Origin: JASJBU01 sp963790775
Lineage (GTDB): Bacteria; Pseudomonadota; Gammaproteobacteria; Chromatiales; Chromatiaceae
Reading direction: 5' to 3'
NCBI GenBank assembly: GCA_963790775.1
Contig: CAWBPR010000008.1
Span: forward strand, 620,001 to 684,000
Length of the DNA: 64,000 bases
Part shown: in pieces, positions 54,583-64,000 of the stretch
Layout: every line of letters begins with the position of its first letter
How positions within the stretch are numbered: the stretch's first letter is position 1
The notes under the pieces: generated by a model
Seen by the model: the letters and a program-made list of their open reading frames with translations, nothing else
What the model was told of the DNA's origin: nothing
The model's database searches: none
Program-made: the position numbers and the translations under genes

Positions 54583-55950
54583 ATGAAGCGAATAATTATA
54601 AGTCTGGCCCTGGCCTTGGCTGGCGTCGCCAGCAGCCTGACGGCAGGAGTGCTGGAAACCCGGCTGGATAATGGCATGAAGGTGATTGTCAAACAGGACC
54701 TGCGGGCGCCTATCGTGGTCACTCAGGTCTGGTACAAAGTGGGATCCAGCTATGAACACGGTGGTGTGACCGGGGTGTCCCATGTGCTCGAACACATGAT
54801 GTTCAAAGGCACAGAGAAACATCCGCCGGGTGAATTTTCCCGCATCATCGCCGCCAACGGCGGCAGCGAGAACGCCTTTACCGGACGTGATTACACCGCC
54901 TATTTCCAGACTCTGGCGAAAGATCGCCTGCCGGTGGCCTTCGAACTGGAGGCGGACCGCATGCGTAATCTGCTGCTGCCGGAAGAAGAGTTTCTCAAAG
55001 AGGTCGAGGTGGTCAAGGAGGAGCGCCGCATGCGCACCGAGGACAAGCCCAACTCGCTGACCTATGAGCAGTTCAACGCCGGCGCCTACGAGGCTTCGCC
55101 CTACCGGATCCCGGTAATCGGCTGGATGTCGGACCTGGATGCGATGCAGGCGGATGATCTGCGTGACTGGTACCGCAAGTGGTACGCCCCGAATAACGCC
55201 ACCCTGGTGGTGGTGGGCGATGTCGATCCGGAGCAGGTGGTGGAACTGGCTAAAAAATACTTTGGTCCGCTGAAGCCGGAACAGATCAGTGAGCCGAAAC
55301 CAAGAACCGAGCCTGCACAACGGGGCGCCAAGCGCTTCATCGTCAAGGCCCCGGCGCGTCAGCCCTATGTGATCATGGGATACAAAACCCCGGTTATCGG
55401 CAAGGCGGATATGGACTGGGAACCCTACGCGCTGGAGATGCTTTCCAGCGTGCTCGACGGCGGCAGCAGTTCACGACTCAGCCGCAGTCTGATTCGCGGC
55501 AGTCAGGTGGCGGCCTCCGCGGATGCGGATTACAGCGCTTTTTCCCGCCTGCCTGGCATGCTGACCCTGGATGCCACCCCAACCCCCGGCAAATCGATTG
55601 CGCAGATCGAGACGGAGCTGCGCGCCGAGGTCGAGCGCTTCAAGCAGGAACTGGTGAGTGAAGAGGAGATGGAGCGGGTGCGTAACCAGGTCATCGCCTC
55701 CAAGGTCTACGAGAAGGATTCGGTGTTCTATCAGGCGATGCTGATCGGTCAGTTGGAAACCATCGGCCTGGACTGGCGTCTGGCGGATGAGTATGTGGAG
55801 CACCTGAAAAAAGTGACCCCTGAGCAGATTCAACAGGTGGCAAAAAAGTACCTGACGGATGACAATCTGAGTGTCGCGGTTCTGGAGCCGCTGCCGATTC
55901 AAGAAGGGCAGTCAGTCAAGCGTTCAGTTGGAGGTCATCATGGTTCTTAA
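54583..55950 (+). CDS. M16-family zinc peptidase
   Basis: Insulinase-type metalloprotease, 455 residues, with a signal peptide (about 1-18, MKRIIISLALALAG). The inverted zinc motif HVLEHMMFKG (HxxEH) with a downstream Glu in EVEVVKEERR marks the active subunit. Start at 54583; the upstream open frame has no ribosome site. It overlaps the next gene by a few bases. The pair fits the active/inactive heterodimers of bacterial M16 proteases. The periplasmic location is predicted; the substrate is unknown. Confidence 0.92.
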   Translation: MKRIIISLALALAGVASSLTAGVLETRLDNGMKVIVKQDLRAPIVVTQVWYKVGSSYEHGGVTGVSHVLEHMMFKGTEKHPPGEFSRIIAANGGSENAFTGRDYTAYFQTLAKDRLPVAFELEADRMRNLLLPEEEFLKEVEVVKEERRMRTEDKPNSLTYEQFNAGAYEASPYRIPVIGWMSDLDAMQADDLRDWYRKWYAPNNATLVVVGDVDPEQVVELAKKYFGPLKPEQISEPKPRTEPAQRGAKRFIVKAPARQPYVIMGYKTPVIGKADMDWEPYALEMLSSVLDGGSSSRLSRSLIRGSQVAASADADYSAFSRLPGMLTLDATPTPGKSIAQIETELRAEVERFKQELVSEEEMERVRNQVIASKVYEKDSVFYQAMLIGQLETIGLDWRLADEYVEHLKKVTPEQIQQVAKKYLTDDNLSVAVLEPLPIQEGQSVKRSVGGHHGS

Positions 55951-57260
55951 GCGTCTAGGAATGCGGCTTTCGCTGCTCCTCTGTCTGTTTTTGCCGCCGC
56001 AAATCCTCCTCGCGGGGCCGGCGATTCAAAGCTGGCAGACAGCCAATGGCGCCAAAGTGCTGTTCGTCCCCGCTCCGGAACTCCCCATGCTGGATGTGCG
56101 GGTGGTTTTCGATGCCGGCAGCGCCCGGGATGGTGATCAGCACGGGGTGACCTCTTTCACCAATACCTTGCTTTCCCAGGGTGCGGCCGATTGGAGCGCC
56201 CAGCAGATTGCAGAGCGGCTCGAGGATGTGGGCGCCAAGCTGGAAGTGGGGTCATTACGCGACATGGCCTGGGTTACGGTAAGGACCCTGACTGAACCTA
56301 AGGCGCTGGCCACCGCCCTGGAGACCATGGCGGCAGTGATCGGCGCAGCCGCGCTTTGCCGCAGAGGATGTGGAGCGGGAGCGGCAGTCGATACTCGCCA
56401 GTCTGTTGCGGGATGAGCAGTCTCCGGGGACTATCGGTAGTAAATTACTCTATAAAAAGGTCTATGGGGAGCATCCCTATGCAGTTGATCCGGAAGGCAC
56501 CAGAGAATCGGTGCAGGCCATCAAACGGGAGGATCTGATTGCCACGCACAAACGCCTCTATGTGGCGCGCAATGCTGTGGTGGCGATCGTGGGTGCGGTG
56601 GAGCGCAGTCAGGCGGAGTCGATCGCGGAATCAATCACCGGGAAACTGCCCGCCGGCGAACATGCCCCGCCACTGCCGGAGGTGAAGCCGCTTACCGGGG
56701 CGCTCGAGGAAAAGGTCGAGTATCCTTCAACCCAGGCCCACCTCATGCTGGCCCAGCCGGGCATGAAACGGTCTGATAAAGACTATTTCGCCCTGTATGT
56801 GGGTAACCACGTGCTGGGTGGCAGCGGCCTGGTGTCGATCCTCAGCGAAGAGGTCCGGGAAAAACGCGGTTTGAGTTACAGCGTCTACAGCTATTTCATG
56901 CCGATGCGCGAGCCTGGCCTGTTCCAGTTAGGGCTGCAGACCAAAAATTCCCAGGCAGCGGAGGCGCTGCAGGTGCTCAGGGAGACCCTGCAGCGGTTTG
57001 TCGAAGAGGGTCCAAGCGCGGAGCAACTGCATGCCGCCAAGCAGAATATCACCGGCGGCTTCCCGCTGCGCATCGCCTCGAACAGTAAGATTGTGGAGTA
57101 TCTGGCGGTGATCGGTTTCTATGATCTGCCGCTGGACTACCTGGATACCTTCACCGGCAAGGTGGAGGCGGTGACCGCAGAGCAGATTCGGGATGCCTTC
57201 AAGCGCAGGATAGATCCGGACCGGATGGTGACCGTACAGGTGGGAAGAGTGACTGACTGA
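55940..57260 (+). CDS. M16-family partner subunit, one frameshift
   Basis: Second insulinase-fold protein with a signal peptide (about 5-22). It lacks HxxEH (the equivalent stretch is GVTSFTNTLLSQG), so it is likely the non-catalytic partner. It has the R/Y substrate-binding region (EEVREKRGLSYSVYSYF). The frame breaks near 56340-56350; joined, VIG-PRFAAEDVERERQ restores about 440 residues. GGAGG at 55930-55934 sets the start. A single-base error is the simplest explanation. Confidence 0.85.
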
Positions 57261-57266
57261 CCGCCA

Positions 57267-57827
57267 ATGCCGGGCAAAAGCCTGAACCGGGTGCGCATTA
57301 TCGGCGGCAGCCATCGGGGACGTAAACTGGATTTCCCCGAATTGCCTGGACTGCGTCCTACCGGCGATCGGATAAGGGAGACCCTGTTCAACTGGCTGCA
57401 ACCCTGTATTCAGGGCGCCCGCTGTCTCGATCTGTTTGCCGGCAGCGGAGCACTGGGCCTGGAAGCGGCATCCCGGGGCGCCAAAGAGGTGGTCATGCTG
57501 GATGCCGCGCCACAGGTGATCAGGCAGCTTGAAGCGCACAAAAAATCACTTGCGACTGGAGCAGGTCAGGGTGATCCGGGCGGATGCCATGAACTGGCTG
57601 GATGATCAGCCCCGGCCGTTTGATGTGGTCTTTATCGATCCGCCATTCAGCGCCAATCTGCTCATCAGGGTCTGTGAAAAACTCTACCAAACGGCTGGCT
57701 GGCCGAGGGCGCCAGGATCTACCTCGAAGACGATGCCGGCCGCGCATTTACCGGCTTGCCCCGGGCTTGGGAGTTATTGAAAGAGCAACAAGCCGGACAG
57801 GTCAGGTTCGGTCTGGCGCGCTGCTGA
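57267..57827 (+). CDS. rsmD: 16S rRNA (guanine966-N2)-methyltransferase, two frameshifts
   Basis: Methylates 16S rRNA during small-subunit assembly. RIIGGSHRGRKLDFP, LRPTGDRIRETLFNWL and the SAM motif LDLFAGSGALGLEAASRGA are in frame one. The catalytic FDVVFIDPPF lies in frame two after a break at the A6 run 57541-57546. WLAEGARIYLED to LARC, ending at 57827, is in frame three after a break near 57695. The joined length of about 186 residues is normal. Homopolymer placement of the first break suggests sequencing error. Confidence 0.82.
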
Positions 57828-57889
57828 TAATTGTCATTTAGTCGCTGTGCATCTGCTACTATTATGCTTTTGCAAAATTCAGTGGTGCT

Positions 57890-58369
57890 ATGCCGACAGT
57901 CGTCTATCCGGGTACTTTTGACCCGATTACCAATGGTCATAGCGATCTGATCGCCAGGGCCGCCGAGTTGTTCGGCAAGGTGATCGTGGCGGTTGCCGTG
58001 AATCCCGGAAAAAACCCGGCATTTGATCTGCAGCAGAGGGTGGCTCTGGCGCAGGTGGTTTTGGGTGAGATTGAGAATGTCGAGGTTCGTGCGTTTGACA
58101 ACCTGTTGGTGGATTTTGTCAGGCAGTGTGGGGCGGGCGTGATTCTCAGAGGATTGCGTGCGGTGTCTGACTTCGAATATGAATTTCAGCTGGCGGGCAT
58201 GAATCGGCGTCTGGCGCCGACGGTGGAGACCCTGTTTCTGACGCCTGCCGAGCAGTTTGCCTTCATCTCCTCCGGGCTGGTGAGGGAGATTGCTTCGCTT
58301 GGTGGGGATGTCAGTGAGTTCGTGCACCCGCAGGTGCAGACGGCTTTAAGCAAGCGTTATGCGCGATGA
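57890..58369 (+). CDS. coaD: phosphopantetheine adenylyltransferase
   Basis: Penultimate step of coenzyme A synthesis, 159 residues. YPGTFDPITNGH (the HxGH-type nucleotidyltransferase motif), ILRGLRAVSDFEYEFQLAGMNR and FISSGLVREIASLGGDV (ISST-type motif) are intact. The normal rsmD-coaD order is kept. Confidence 0.97.
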   Translation: MPTVVYPGTFDPITNGHSDLIARAAELFGKVIVAVAVNPGKNPAFDLQQRVALAQVVLGEIENVEVRAFDNLLVDFVRQCGAGVILRGLRAVSDFEYEFQLAGMNRRLAPTVETLFLTPAEQFAFISSGLVREIASLGGDVSEFVHPQVQTALSKRYAR

Positions 58370-58548
58370 TGCAGGGAGACCGGACTTGCTGAGTGGATTC
58401 TCCACCTCAACAGCAGCTGATTAAATGAAACCGGTTATGAAGTCTTCTTTCCACTGAAATGAAAATCCATCATCAATAGGAAAGGGGTCGAAATTCATTT
58501 AGACAGGTTCTAGAATCTGCTATTAAATTAGACGATCAGGAGAAGAAA

Positions 58549-58803
58549 ATGGCGTTGATTATCACCGATGAGTGTATTAACTGTGATGTTTGCGAGCCCG
58601 AGTGCCCGAACGGTGCGATATCTAGGGTGATGAGATCTACGAGATTGATCCTGATCTCTGCACCGAATGCGTCGGTCATTATGAATACCTCCCAGTGCGT
58701 CGAAGTCTGTCCGGTGGACTGTATCCCGAAGGATCCGGAGCACGAAGAGAGCTATGAGCAGCTCTATGATAAATACCTGAAGATAACCGGCGAAGCGGAT
58801 TAA
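58549..58803 (+). CDS. YfhL-type 2[4Fe-4S] ferredoxin with scrambled middle
   Basis: Electron-transfer ferredoxin. MALIITDECINCDVCEPECPNGAIS and QCVEVCPVDCIPKDPEHEES are standard. Residues about 26-47, however, are unlike the family. Reading this middle segment in the neighbouring frame gives GDEIYEIDPDLCTECVGHYE, the expected sequence with its CTEC cysteines. So two opposite single-base indels (about 58622 and 58688) cancel, leaving a full-length but false protein. CAGGAGAAG precedes the ATG. It follows coaD, a usual place. Confidence 0.88.
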   Translation: MALIITDECINCDVCEPECPNGAISRVMRSTRLILISAPNASVIMNTSQCVEVCPVDCIPKDPEHEESYEQLYDKYLKITGEAD

Positions 58804-58809
58804 TTATGA

Positions 58810-60514
58810 GTGTCCAGACATTTGAATAAGGCCCCTTGGTGGGGCCTTTTTGCTGTGCTGCTGTTTTTTTCCGGGCCGGTTTTCTGCGCTGAAAAGCCAG
58901 CCAGGGCGGCGATCGCGACGGCGCATCCCCTCGCCACTGAAGCGGGCTTGCAAATCCTTGAGGCAGGCGGGAATGCCTTTGACGCGGCAGTTACGGTGAG
59001 CGCGGTGCTGGCCGTGGTTGAGCCTTACAGTTCCGGCATCGGTGGCGGCGGGTTCTGGCTGTTGCATCGGGCCAGTGACGGATTATGAGACCATGGTGGA
59101 TGGCAGGGAGACCGCGCCGCAGGCTGCCTATCCCGGTCTCTATCTGGATGCAGCGGGTGAGGTGATTTCGGGAATGTCGATGAATGGTCCGCTGGCGGCG
59201 GGTATCCCGGGGGAGCCGGCGGCGCTGGTGCATATCGCCCGGCACTACGGGCAACTGCCGCTTGAGCAATCCCTGGCCCCAGCCATCCGCCTGGCCAGGG
59301 AGGGTTTCAAGGTGGATGCCACCTATCAGAAGATGGCGGGCAGACGGGAGCAACAGCTGCTGGCTTCCCCCGACGCCAACGTCAATCTTCCTGCGCCGGG
59401 TAAGGTGCCTGAGCTGGGTGAAGCCATCCGTCAGGCCGACCTGGCGGAGACCCTGGAAGCCCTGGCCAGCCAGGGATGGGAGGGTTTTTACCGGGGTAAG
59501 GTGGCGCAGCGCCTGGTGAAGGGCGTGCAGCAGGCGGGAGGTATCTGGACTCTGGATGACCTGCAGCGGTATCAGGTGGTGGAACGGGCCCCGGTTAAAG
59601 GGCGCTTTCGGGATATGCAGATTACCAGCGCTGCGCCGCCTTCATCCGGCGGCGTGGTGTTGCAGACCATGCTGAATATATTGGCAGGCTTGAATTTAGA
59701 GTCAGTTTCCGAAGCTGAGCGTACCCACCTGATAATTGAGGCAATGCGCCGGGCTTATCGGGACCGGGCCGATTATCTGGGCGACCCGGATTTTGTCGAT
59801 ATCCCACTGGAGACGCTGATCCATCCCTGGTATGCCGCCGGGTTGGCGCGGGATATCATGATGGATCGGGCGACTCCCAGCGTTGGCAATACGACCCGTC
59901 GGCCGGAGGGGCAGGATACCACCCATTTCTCGATACTCGATGCGGAGGGTAACCGGGTGGCGGCGACGTTGAGTATCAACTATCCGTTTGGCTCCTGTTT
60001 CGTGCCACCTGGAACCGGTGTGTTATTGAACGATGAGATGGATGACTTCTCAGCCAGACCGGGGACGCCGAACGTCTATGGTCTGGTTGGTGGTGAGGCC
60101 AATGCGATCCAACCAGGCAAGCGCATGCTCTCCAGCATGACCCCGACTTTTGTCGAGACAGCCGACGGAGTGGCGTTGCTTGGCACGCCCGGAGGCAGCC
60201 GGATCATTACGATGGTGCTACTGGGGATTCTTGAATTGTCGGAGAACAAAGGGCCTGCTGAATGGGTTGCGAAGCCCCGTTTTCATCACCAGTATCTGCC
60301 TGACCTGATCGAGTTCGAACCGGGAGCGCTGGCAGAATCAGTGCAGCGTCAACTGCTGGGTATGGGGCATCAACTGCAACCCCTCGAACAACCTTACGGA
60401 AATATGCAGGCAATCTTCTGGAATACCAAGACGGGGGAAGTTGCTGCGGCCAGCGATCCCCGGGGTATTGGTCAGGCGTTAACCCAAAAGATTTCTGGAA
60501 CTACACAGCAGTAA
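58810..60514 (+). CDS. ggt: gamma-glutamyltransferase, one frameshift
   Basis: Periplasmic enzyme that removes gamma-glutamyl groups from glutathione and related amides; autoprocessed. Signal peptide (about 12-27). ATAHPLATEAGLQILEAGGNAFDAAV is typical. The frame breaks at about 59081-59085 (one extra T in GGATTATGAG) and continues with YETMVDGRETAP. The nucleophile is the Thr starting TTHFSILD, followed by NYPFGS and the GSRI glycine loop. Joined length about 568 residues, normal. GTG start. Confidence 0.88.
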
Positions 60515-60633
60515 TTGCAATACAACGCAAAAAAATGGAAACTTGCGGTTGAAGTTATTTTGTAATTCGCTCAAGCTCCCTGCTCGGAGGCCGAAGCATC
60601 CACTTTGTTTAATACGGAAGAGAGATCTTAAAG

Positions 60634-60915
60634 ATGAAAACCACCATGATGAAAACTGCTGCACTGGTAATGGGTCTGGGTCTGCTGGCTGGTTGCGCCT
60701 CAGGCGATAGACTGACCAAACTGGAATCTGATCTTGCCAATGTACAGGCTACTGCTGATGCTGCCATGAAGGCCGCCAAGCAGGCTCAGCTCGATGCTGC
60801 ATCCGCTCAGGGTACCGCTGACAGTGCTATGAGTGCCGCCAATGCTGCTCAGGCTACTGCTGATGAGTGCAACGAGCGTTGCAGCCGCATGTCTGAAAAG
60901 GCTATGGCTAAATAA
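60634..60915 (+). CDS. alanine-zipper major outer-membrane lipoprotein (Lpp/OprI type)
   Basis: 93 residues: lipoprotein signal with lipobox LLAGC (Cys21 region), a heptad coiled coil rich in Ala (ATADAAMKAAKQAQLDAASA) and a C-terminal AMAK lysine. This matches Lpp/OprI-like proteins that trimerise and may tether the outer membrane to peptidoglycan through the last Lys. An L,D-transpeptidase gene, the type of enzyme that makes such links in E. coli, is convergent just downstream. Confidence 0.85.
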   Translation: MKTTMMKTAALVMGLGLLAGCASGDRLTKLESDLANVQATADAAMKAAKQAQLDAASAQGTADSAMSAANAAQATADECNERCSRMSEKAMAK

Positions 60916-60963
60916 GCGAGATAGATCTCAACCCAACCCGGCGTAAGCCGGGTCGGGCGGATG

Positions 60964-60999
60964 AAAACCCCGTTCAGTCTTTGCTGGCGGGGTTTTTTT
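60964..60999. terminator. terminator between lipoprotein and L,D-transpeptidase
   Basis: AAAACCCCG (60964-60972) pairs with CGGGGTTTTTTT (60988-60999). It works in both directions and overlaps the last codons of the minus-strand gene. Confidence 0.85.
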
Positions 61000-61933
61000 C
61001 TGCCTTGTTTGCAGCCACGTCCTTGTCCCATAGATAGAGGGGCATGGGTATGCCTTTGCGTAACTCGCTGTACTCCTGTAGCTGGGACCATTCAGGTTTT
61101 CTTCCGTCTTCCCCGAGTTGTGCGAGCACGGCGCTGACCAGCCCCGTGTAGTTGTGTCCAATCTCCTGGACCTGTTCAGTGAGGGGATGGTGGGCTTCTA
61201 CAAACAACTCACCATTGTGCCATCCGGCCTTGTAGGGCTGATTTATGATGCGTACCGGCGTGCCGGTAGGCACTTGATTGAAAAAATACTCGATATCCTC
61301 CGGATAGAGGCGGATGCAGCCATGACTGACCCGCATGCCGACGCCAAAAGGCTTGTTCGTGCCATGCAGCAGATAACCACTGATACCGAGATAGAGCGCA
61401 TAGGCGCCCAGTGGATTGTCCGGGCCAGGCGGGACTACAGAGGGCAGCGGATCTCCATTCTCCTCATGTTCCTTGAGTATCGAGGCGGGTACAGTCCAGC
61501 TGGGGCCTTTTTTCTTACCCACGATCCGGGTTTCACCCACCGGGGTGCTCCAACCTTCGCGACCTATGCCCAGGGGATAGGTCTCAACCTCATCACGATC
61601 CTCGGGAAAGTAGTAGAGCCGCAACTCTGGCAGGTTGATAATGATTCCGTGACGTGGGCCGGGTGGCAGAATGTATTGTTGTGGAATGACGATCTCGGTT
61701 TTCTCTCCCGGCAACCATGCATCCACCTTCGGGTTGGCGGCTTTAAGCTGCCGGTAACCCAACCCGTAAAAGCGGGCGATGTCGGAGAAGGTGTCTTCGA
61801 AGTGGGTGACGTATTTGAAAGTCTTTCCCACCAGGTCATTACCCTCAGAAGGCATGGGAAAAGTGACGGCAAAGGCTGTCTTGTAAATGACCAGCAGCAG
61901 CCCCAGCAAAAGAGATATTAAGGTTTTCATCAT
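60974..61933 (-). CDS. L,D-transpeptidase (YkuD) with LysM
   Basis: Periplasmic peptidoglycan cross-linking or lipoprotein-anchoring enzyme, 319 residues. Signal peptide (about 1-22), LysM-like segment (about 40-90, VTHFEDTFSDIARFYGLGYRQLKAANP) and YkuD domain (about 95-235) with LHGTNKPFG and catalytic Cys in SHGCIRLYPED. The ErfK/YbiS subgroup attaches Lpp in E. coli; the adjacent alanine-zipper lipoprotein makes that role likely here. Met at 61930 is an equal start. Confidence 0.9.
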   Translation of the reverse strand: MMKTLISLLLGLLLVIYKTAFAVTFPMPSEGNDLVGKTFKYVTHFEDTFSDIARFYGLGYRQLKAANPKVDAWLPGEKTEIVIPQQYILPPGPRHGIIINLPELRLYYFPEDRDEVETYPLGIGREGWSTPVGETRIVGKKKGPSWTVPASILKEHEENGDPLPSVVPPGPDNPLGAYALYLGISGYLLHGTNKPFGVGMRVSHGCIRLYPEDIEYFFNQVPTGTPVRIINQPYKAGWHNGELFVEAHHPLTEQVQEIGHNYTGLVSAVLAQLGEDGRKPEWSQLQEYSELRKGIPMPLYLWDKDVAANKAEKNPASKD

Positions 61934-62031
61934 AATCAGATTGACAATATGCAGGCGGATTTGTGCGGTGCTATTCTAACCGATCGTACAAGTTATGGCC
62001 TTGTGGAATGTTCCAAAGGGATAAGGGATCG

Positions 62032-64000
62032 ATGAAATTAACTCGCTAGAGCCGGTATTGGCAAACTCTTTGCCTTTGCACGGTTCTGCTTTCCAGTCTT
62101 ATAAACCCCGATTTTTCCGTCATGGCCTCAGGCTCCCCCGGTGTGCAATTGACCGCGAGTGAGCAGGCCTGGCTTGTGAGCCATCCCACTGTTCGTCTGG
62201 GTGTCGACCCTGATTGGCCGCCCATCGAGTTTTACACCACAGAGCAGGGCTATCAGGGCGTCACTTCGGAATATATCCGATTTATCAGTGAACAACTGCA
62301 GCTGACAATGCTGCCGAAACCGGGCCTTAGCTGGGCTGAAGCGCTTGCAGCGGCAAAAGACGGGCAGGTTGACCTGTTACCCGCGCTGGGCAATACGCCT
62401 GAGCGATCGGCATTTTTGAATTTTACCGAACCCTATTTGAGTTTTCCATTCGTTGCTTTCACCCGGGAGGGCACGCCGTTTATCAATGGCTTGGGTGATT
62501 TGTCCGCCAAGCGGGTAGCGGTAGTGGGTGATTATGCCGTGCGGCAGATGATTGAAGCCGACTATCCAGGTCTCAGGCTTGTGTTGGTGGATAATCCCCT
62601 GGAAGGGCTTTTGCGGCTCTCTCGGGGGGATGTGGATGCCTATGCAGGCAATCTGGCGGTCGGCAGTTATCTGATTCGTAAAGAGGGCCTGTCCAACCTG
62701 AAGGTGGGAGCGCCTACGGCATACCGGTTTGAACTGAGGATGGGGGTGCGCAAGGATTGGCCTGAACTGATACCGATTCTGCAGAAGATGCTGGACAGCA
62801 TGAGTGATGCGCAGAAGATAGCCATCCGTGACAGATGGCTGAGCATCCGTTATGACGTCGATGTTGACTACCGGCTGTTGTGGTCAGTGGTGCTGGCTGC
62901 TCTGCTGGTGTTGGGGATTGGTTTGCTGTGGTTGATCCAGTTGCGGCGGCAGAGAGAGGCGCTACGTCGCAGTGAAGAGCGCTATCATCTGGCGATGGAT
63001 GCGGTCTCGGAGGCGGTTTGGGAGTGGAATGTCATGACCGGCATGCGTTATTTCAGCGCAGGTTTTTTTTACCATCTGGGCTATAGCCGGGCTGAAATAC
63101 CTCAGGATGACGAAGCCTGGCGGTCGCTGCTGCATCCGGATGACAGACTGGCGCAGGATGGAATAGATCAACAGACGGACCAGCCGCTGGTAATGGAGTT
63201 CCGGATCCGCAGTAAGCAGGGTGGCTATGTGGATGTACAGTCGCGCGGTAAGGTAGTCGAACGAGATGCGGCGGGAAACCCGAAGCTGTGGCGGGGCACG
63301 CTCAGGGATGTCAGCGCGCAAAAACAGGTGGAGTCTGAACTGCGAAAACTCTCAGAGGCTGTAGAGCACAGTCCTTCAATGGTCATCATCACCAATGTCG
63401 ATGCCAGCATAGAGTACGTCAATCCAAAATTTACCGAGGTGACCGGCTATACGGCTGCAGAGGTGCTGGGCAAGAATCCGCGGATCCTGCAGTCAGGGTT
63501 GACCGAGCGCAGCATCTACGCGGATCTCTGGCAGACCCTCGAATCCGGCCGTGAGTGGCGAGGCGAGATCCAGGACCGAAAAAAGAACGGGGAGATCTTT
63601 TGGGAGTCCATTTCCATCTCGGTGGTGAAGGATGCGGAGGGCGCCATCACGCACTATGTCGGAGTAAAAGAGGATATTACGGTGCGCAAGGAGGCAGAAG
63701 CATTGCACGCCCTGGCCAAGGAGGAGGCGGAGCAGGCCAACCGCTTCAAGAGTGATTTTCTAGCCAATATGAGTCATGAGATAAGAACGCCGGTTAATGC
63801 GATTCTGGGTATGGCCTATCTCGTTATACAGACCGATCTGAGTCGCAAGCAGTTGAGTTATATAGAAAAGATAGATATCTCAGCCCACAATCTGCTGGCC
63901 ATCATCAATGACGTGCTGGATATATCAAAAATTGAAGCCGGCAAGATGGAGATCGAGGAGACCGCATTTCAACTCGATGAAGTCCTTGAGCGCCTGTCCG
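62032..64000 (+). CDS. sensor histidine kinase with periplasmic SBP_bac_3 domain, 3' partial
   Basis: Two-component sensor cut by the window edge. From ATG 62032 (AAGGG upstream) the frame reads MKLTR, then TAG at 62047, then a signal-like segment (WQTLCLCTVLLSSL). The in-frame amber is either an error or a lesion. Past it the frame is open to the end. It encodes a solute-binding-protein-like domain (RLGVDPDWPPIEF to about 62870), a membrane helix (LLWSVVLAALLVLGIGLLWL), two PAS domains and a HisKA region with the phospho-His in FLANMSHEIRTPVNAILGM. ATG 62122 would bypass the amber but lacks a signal and ribosome site. Later domains are unseen; a receiver domain is common in this class. Confidence 0.85.

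Noticed and set aside
59018..60514. Separate gene beginning at 59018
   Set aside because: It is the continuation of ggt after a one-base insertion near 59083; the preceding frame supplies the signal peptide and N-terminal motifs.

Overview
The window looks like a chromosomal segment of a gammaproteobacterium. The block order rpoH-ftsX-ftsE-ftsY, rplU-rpmA-obgE, bioB-bioF-bioH-bioC-bioD beside comF, and a divergent proB/rpsT pair all point that way. The multihaem cytochromes and many c-di-GMP proteins suggest a free-living or symbiotic redox-versatile lineage such as the Sedimenticola/Thiodiazotropha neighbourhood. That last placement is a guess from gene content, not something the sequence proves.

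Region 1 (1-18,050) is the most unusual part. Four secreted subtilisin-type (S8) proteases stand in tandem (1003-10524). Each ends in a tract of 8 to 12 perfect or near-perfect GYLWSD hexapeptides. Each gene is its own transcription unit with the same parts: a roughly 70 bp upstream element built on a CGGYG-NATC-CACCG palindrome, a sigma-54 type -24/-12 promoter 145-153 bp downstream of the palindrome, a Shine-Dalgarno site, and a GGGGCAG/CTGCCCC terminator. The cluster is bracketed by c-di-GMP enzymes: a partial EAL protein, a GGDEF-EAL protein with a degenerate GGDEF, and a huge sensor diguanylate cyclase with 14 propeller repeats. A lipoprotein S9 prolyl-oligopeptidase-type enzyme follows. 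The region ends at a 46 bp tRNA-Thr 3' fragment next to clustered GGTACA/TGTACC sites, which looks like the far attachment site of an integrated element. Together this resembles an acquired system for secreting proteases, sensing, and digesting the resulting peptides.

Region 2 (18,362-30,008) is mostly housekeeping: a secreted rhodanese, a chemoreceptor, rplU-rpmA-obgE-proB, rpsT, a TIR-domain gene cut short by a REP pair, murJ, and a small three-gene group (amidohydrolase, kinase-like protein, gamma-glutamylcyclotransferase family). Region 3 (30,356-38,752) is respiratory: an MtrB-type outer-membrane barrel with a DmsE-type decahaem cytochrome, an octahaem HAO-like cytochrome with an FNR-like box, and a large propeller-M28-PDZ peptidase.

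Region 4 (38,784-46,139) holds comF and the biotin operon behind a BirA-type operator, then two tandem oxidoreductases. Region 5 (46,140-50,341) is a degraded stretch with an IS91-type transposase relic, direct repeats, REP sequences and a frameshifted outer-membrane protein. Region 6 (50,595-64,000) carries rpoH behind a CIRCE-like operator, ftsX-ftsE-ftsY with a MITE-like insertion, two M16 peptidase-family genes, rsmD, coaD, ferredoxin, gamma-glutamyltransferase, an alanine-zipper lipoprotein, an L,D-transpeptidase and a hybrid sensor kinase running off the end.

Between about 42 and 59 kb, at least eleven single-base frame disruptions fall in otherwise well conserved genes, including essential ones. 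I read most of these as sequencing or assembly errors rather than real gene loss.
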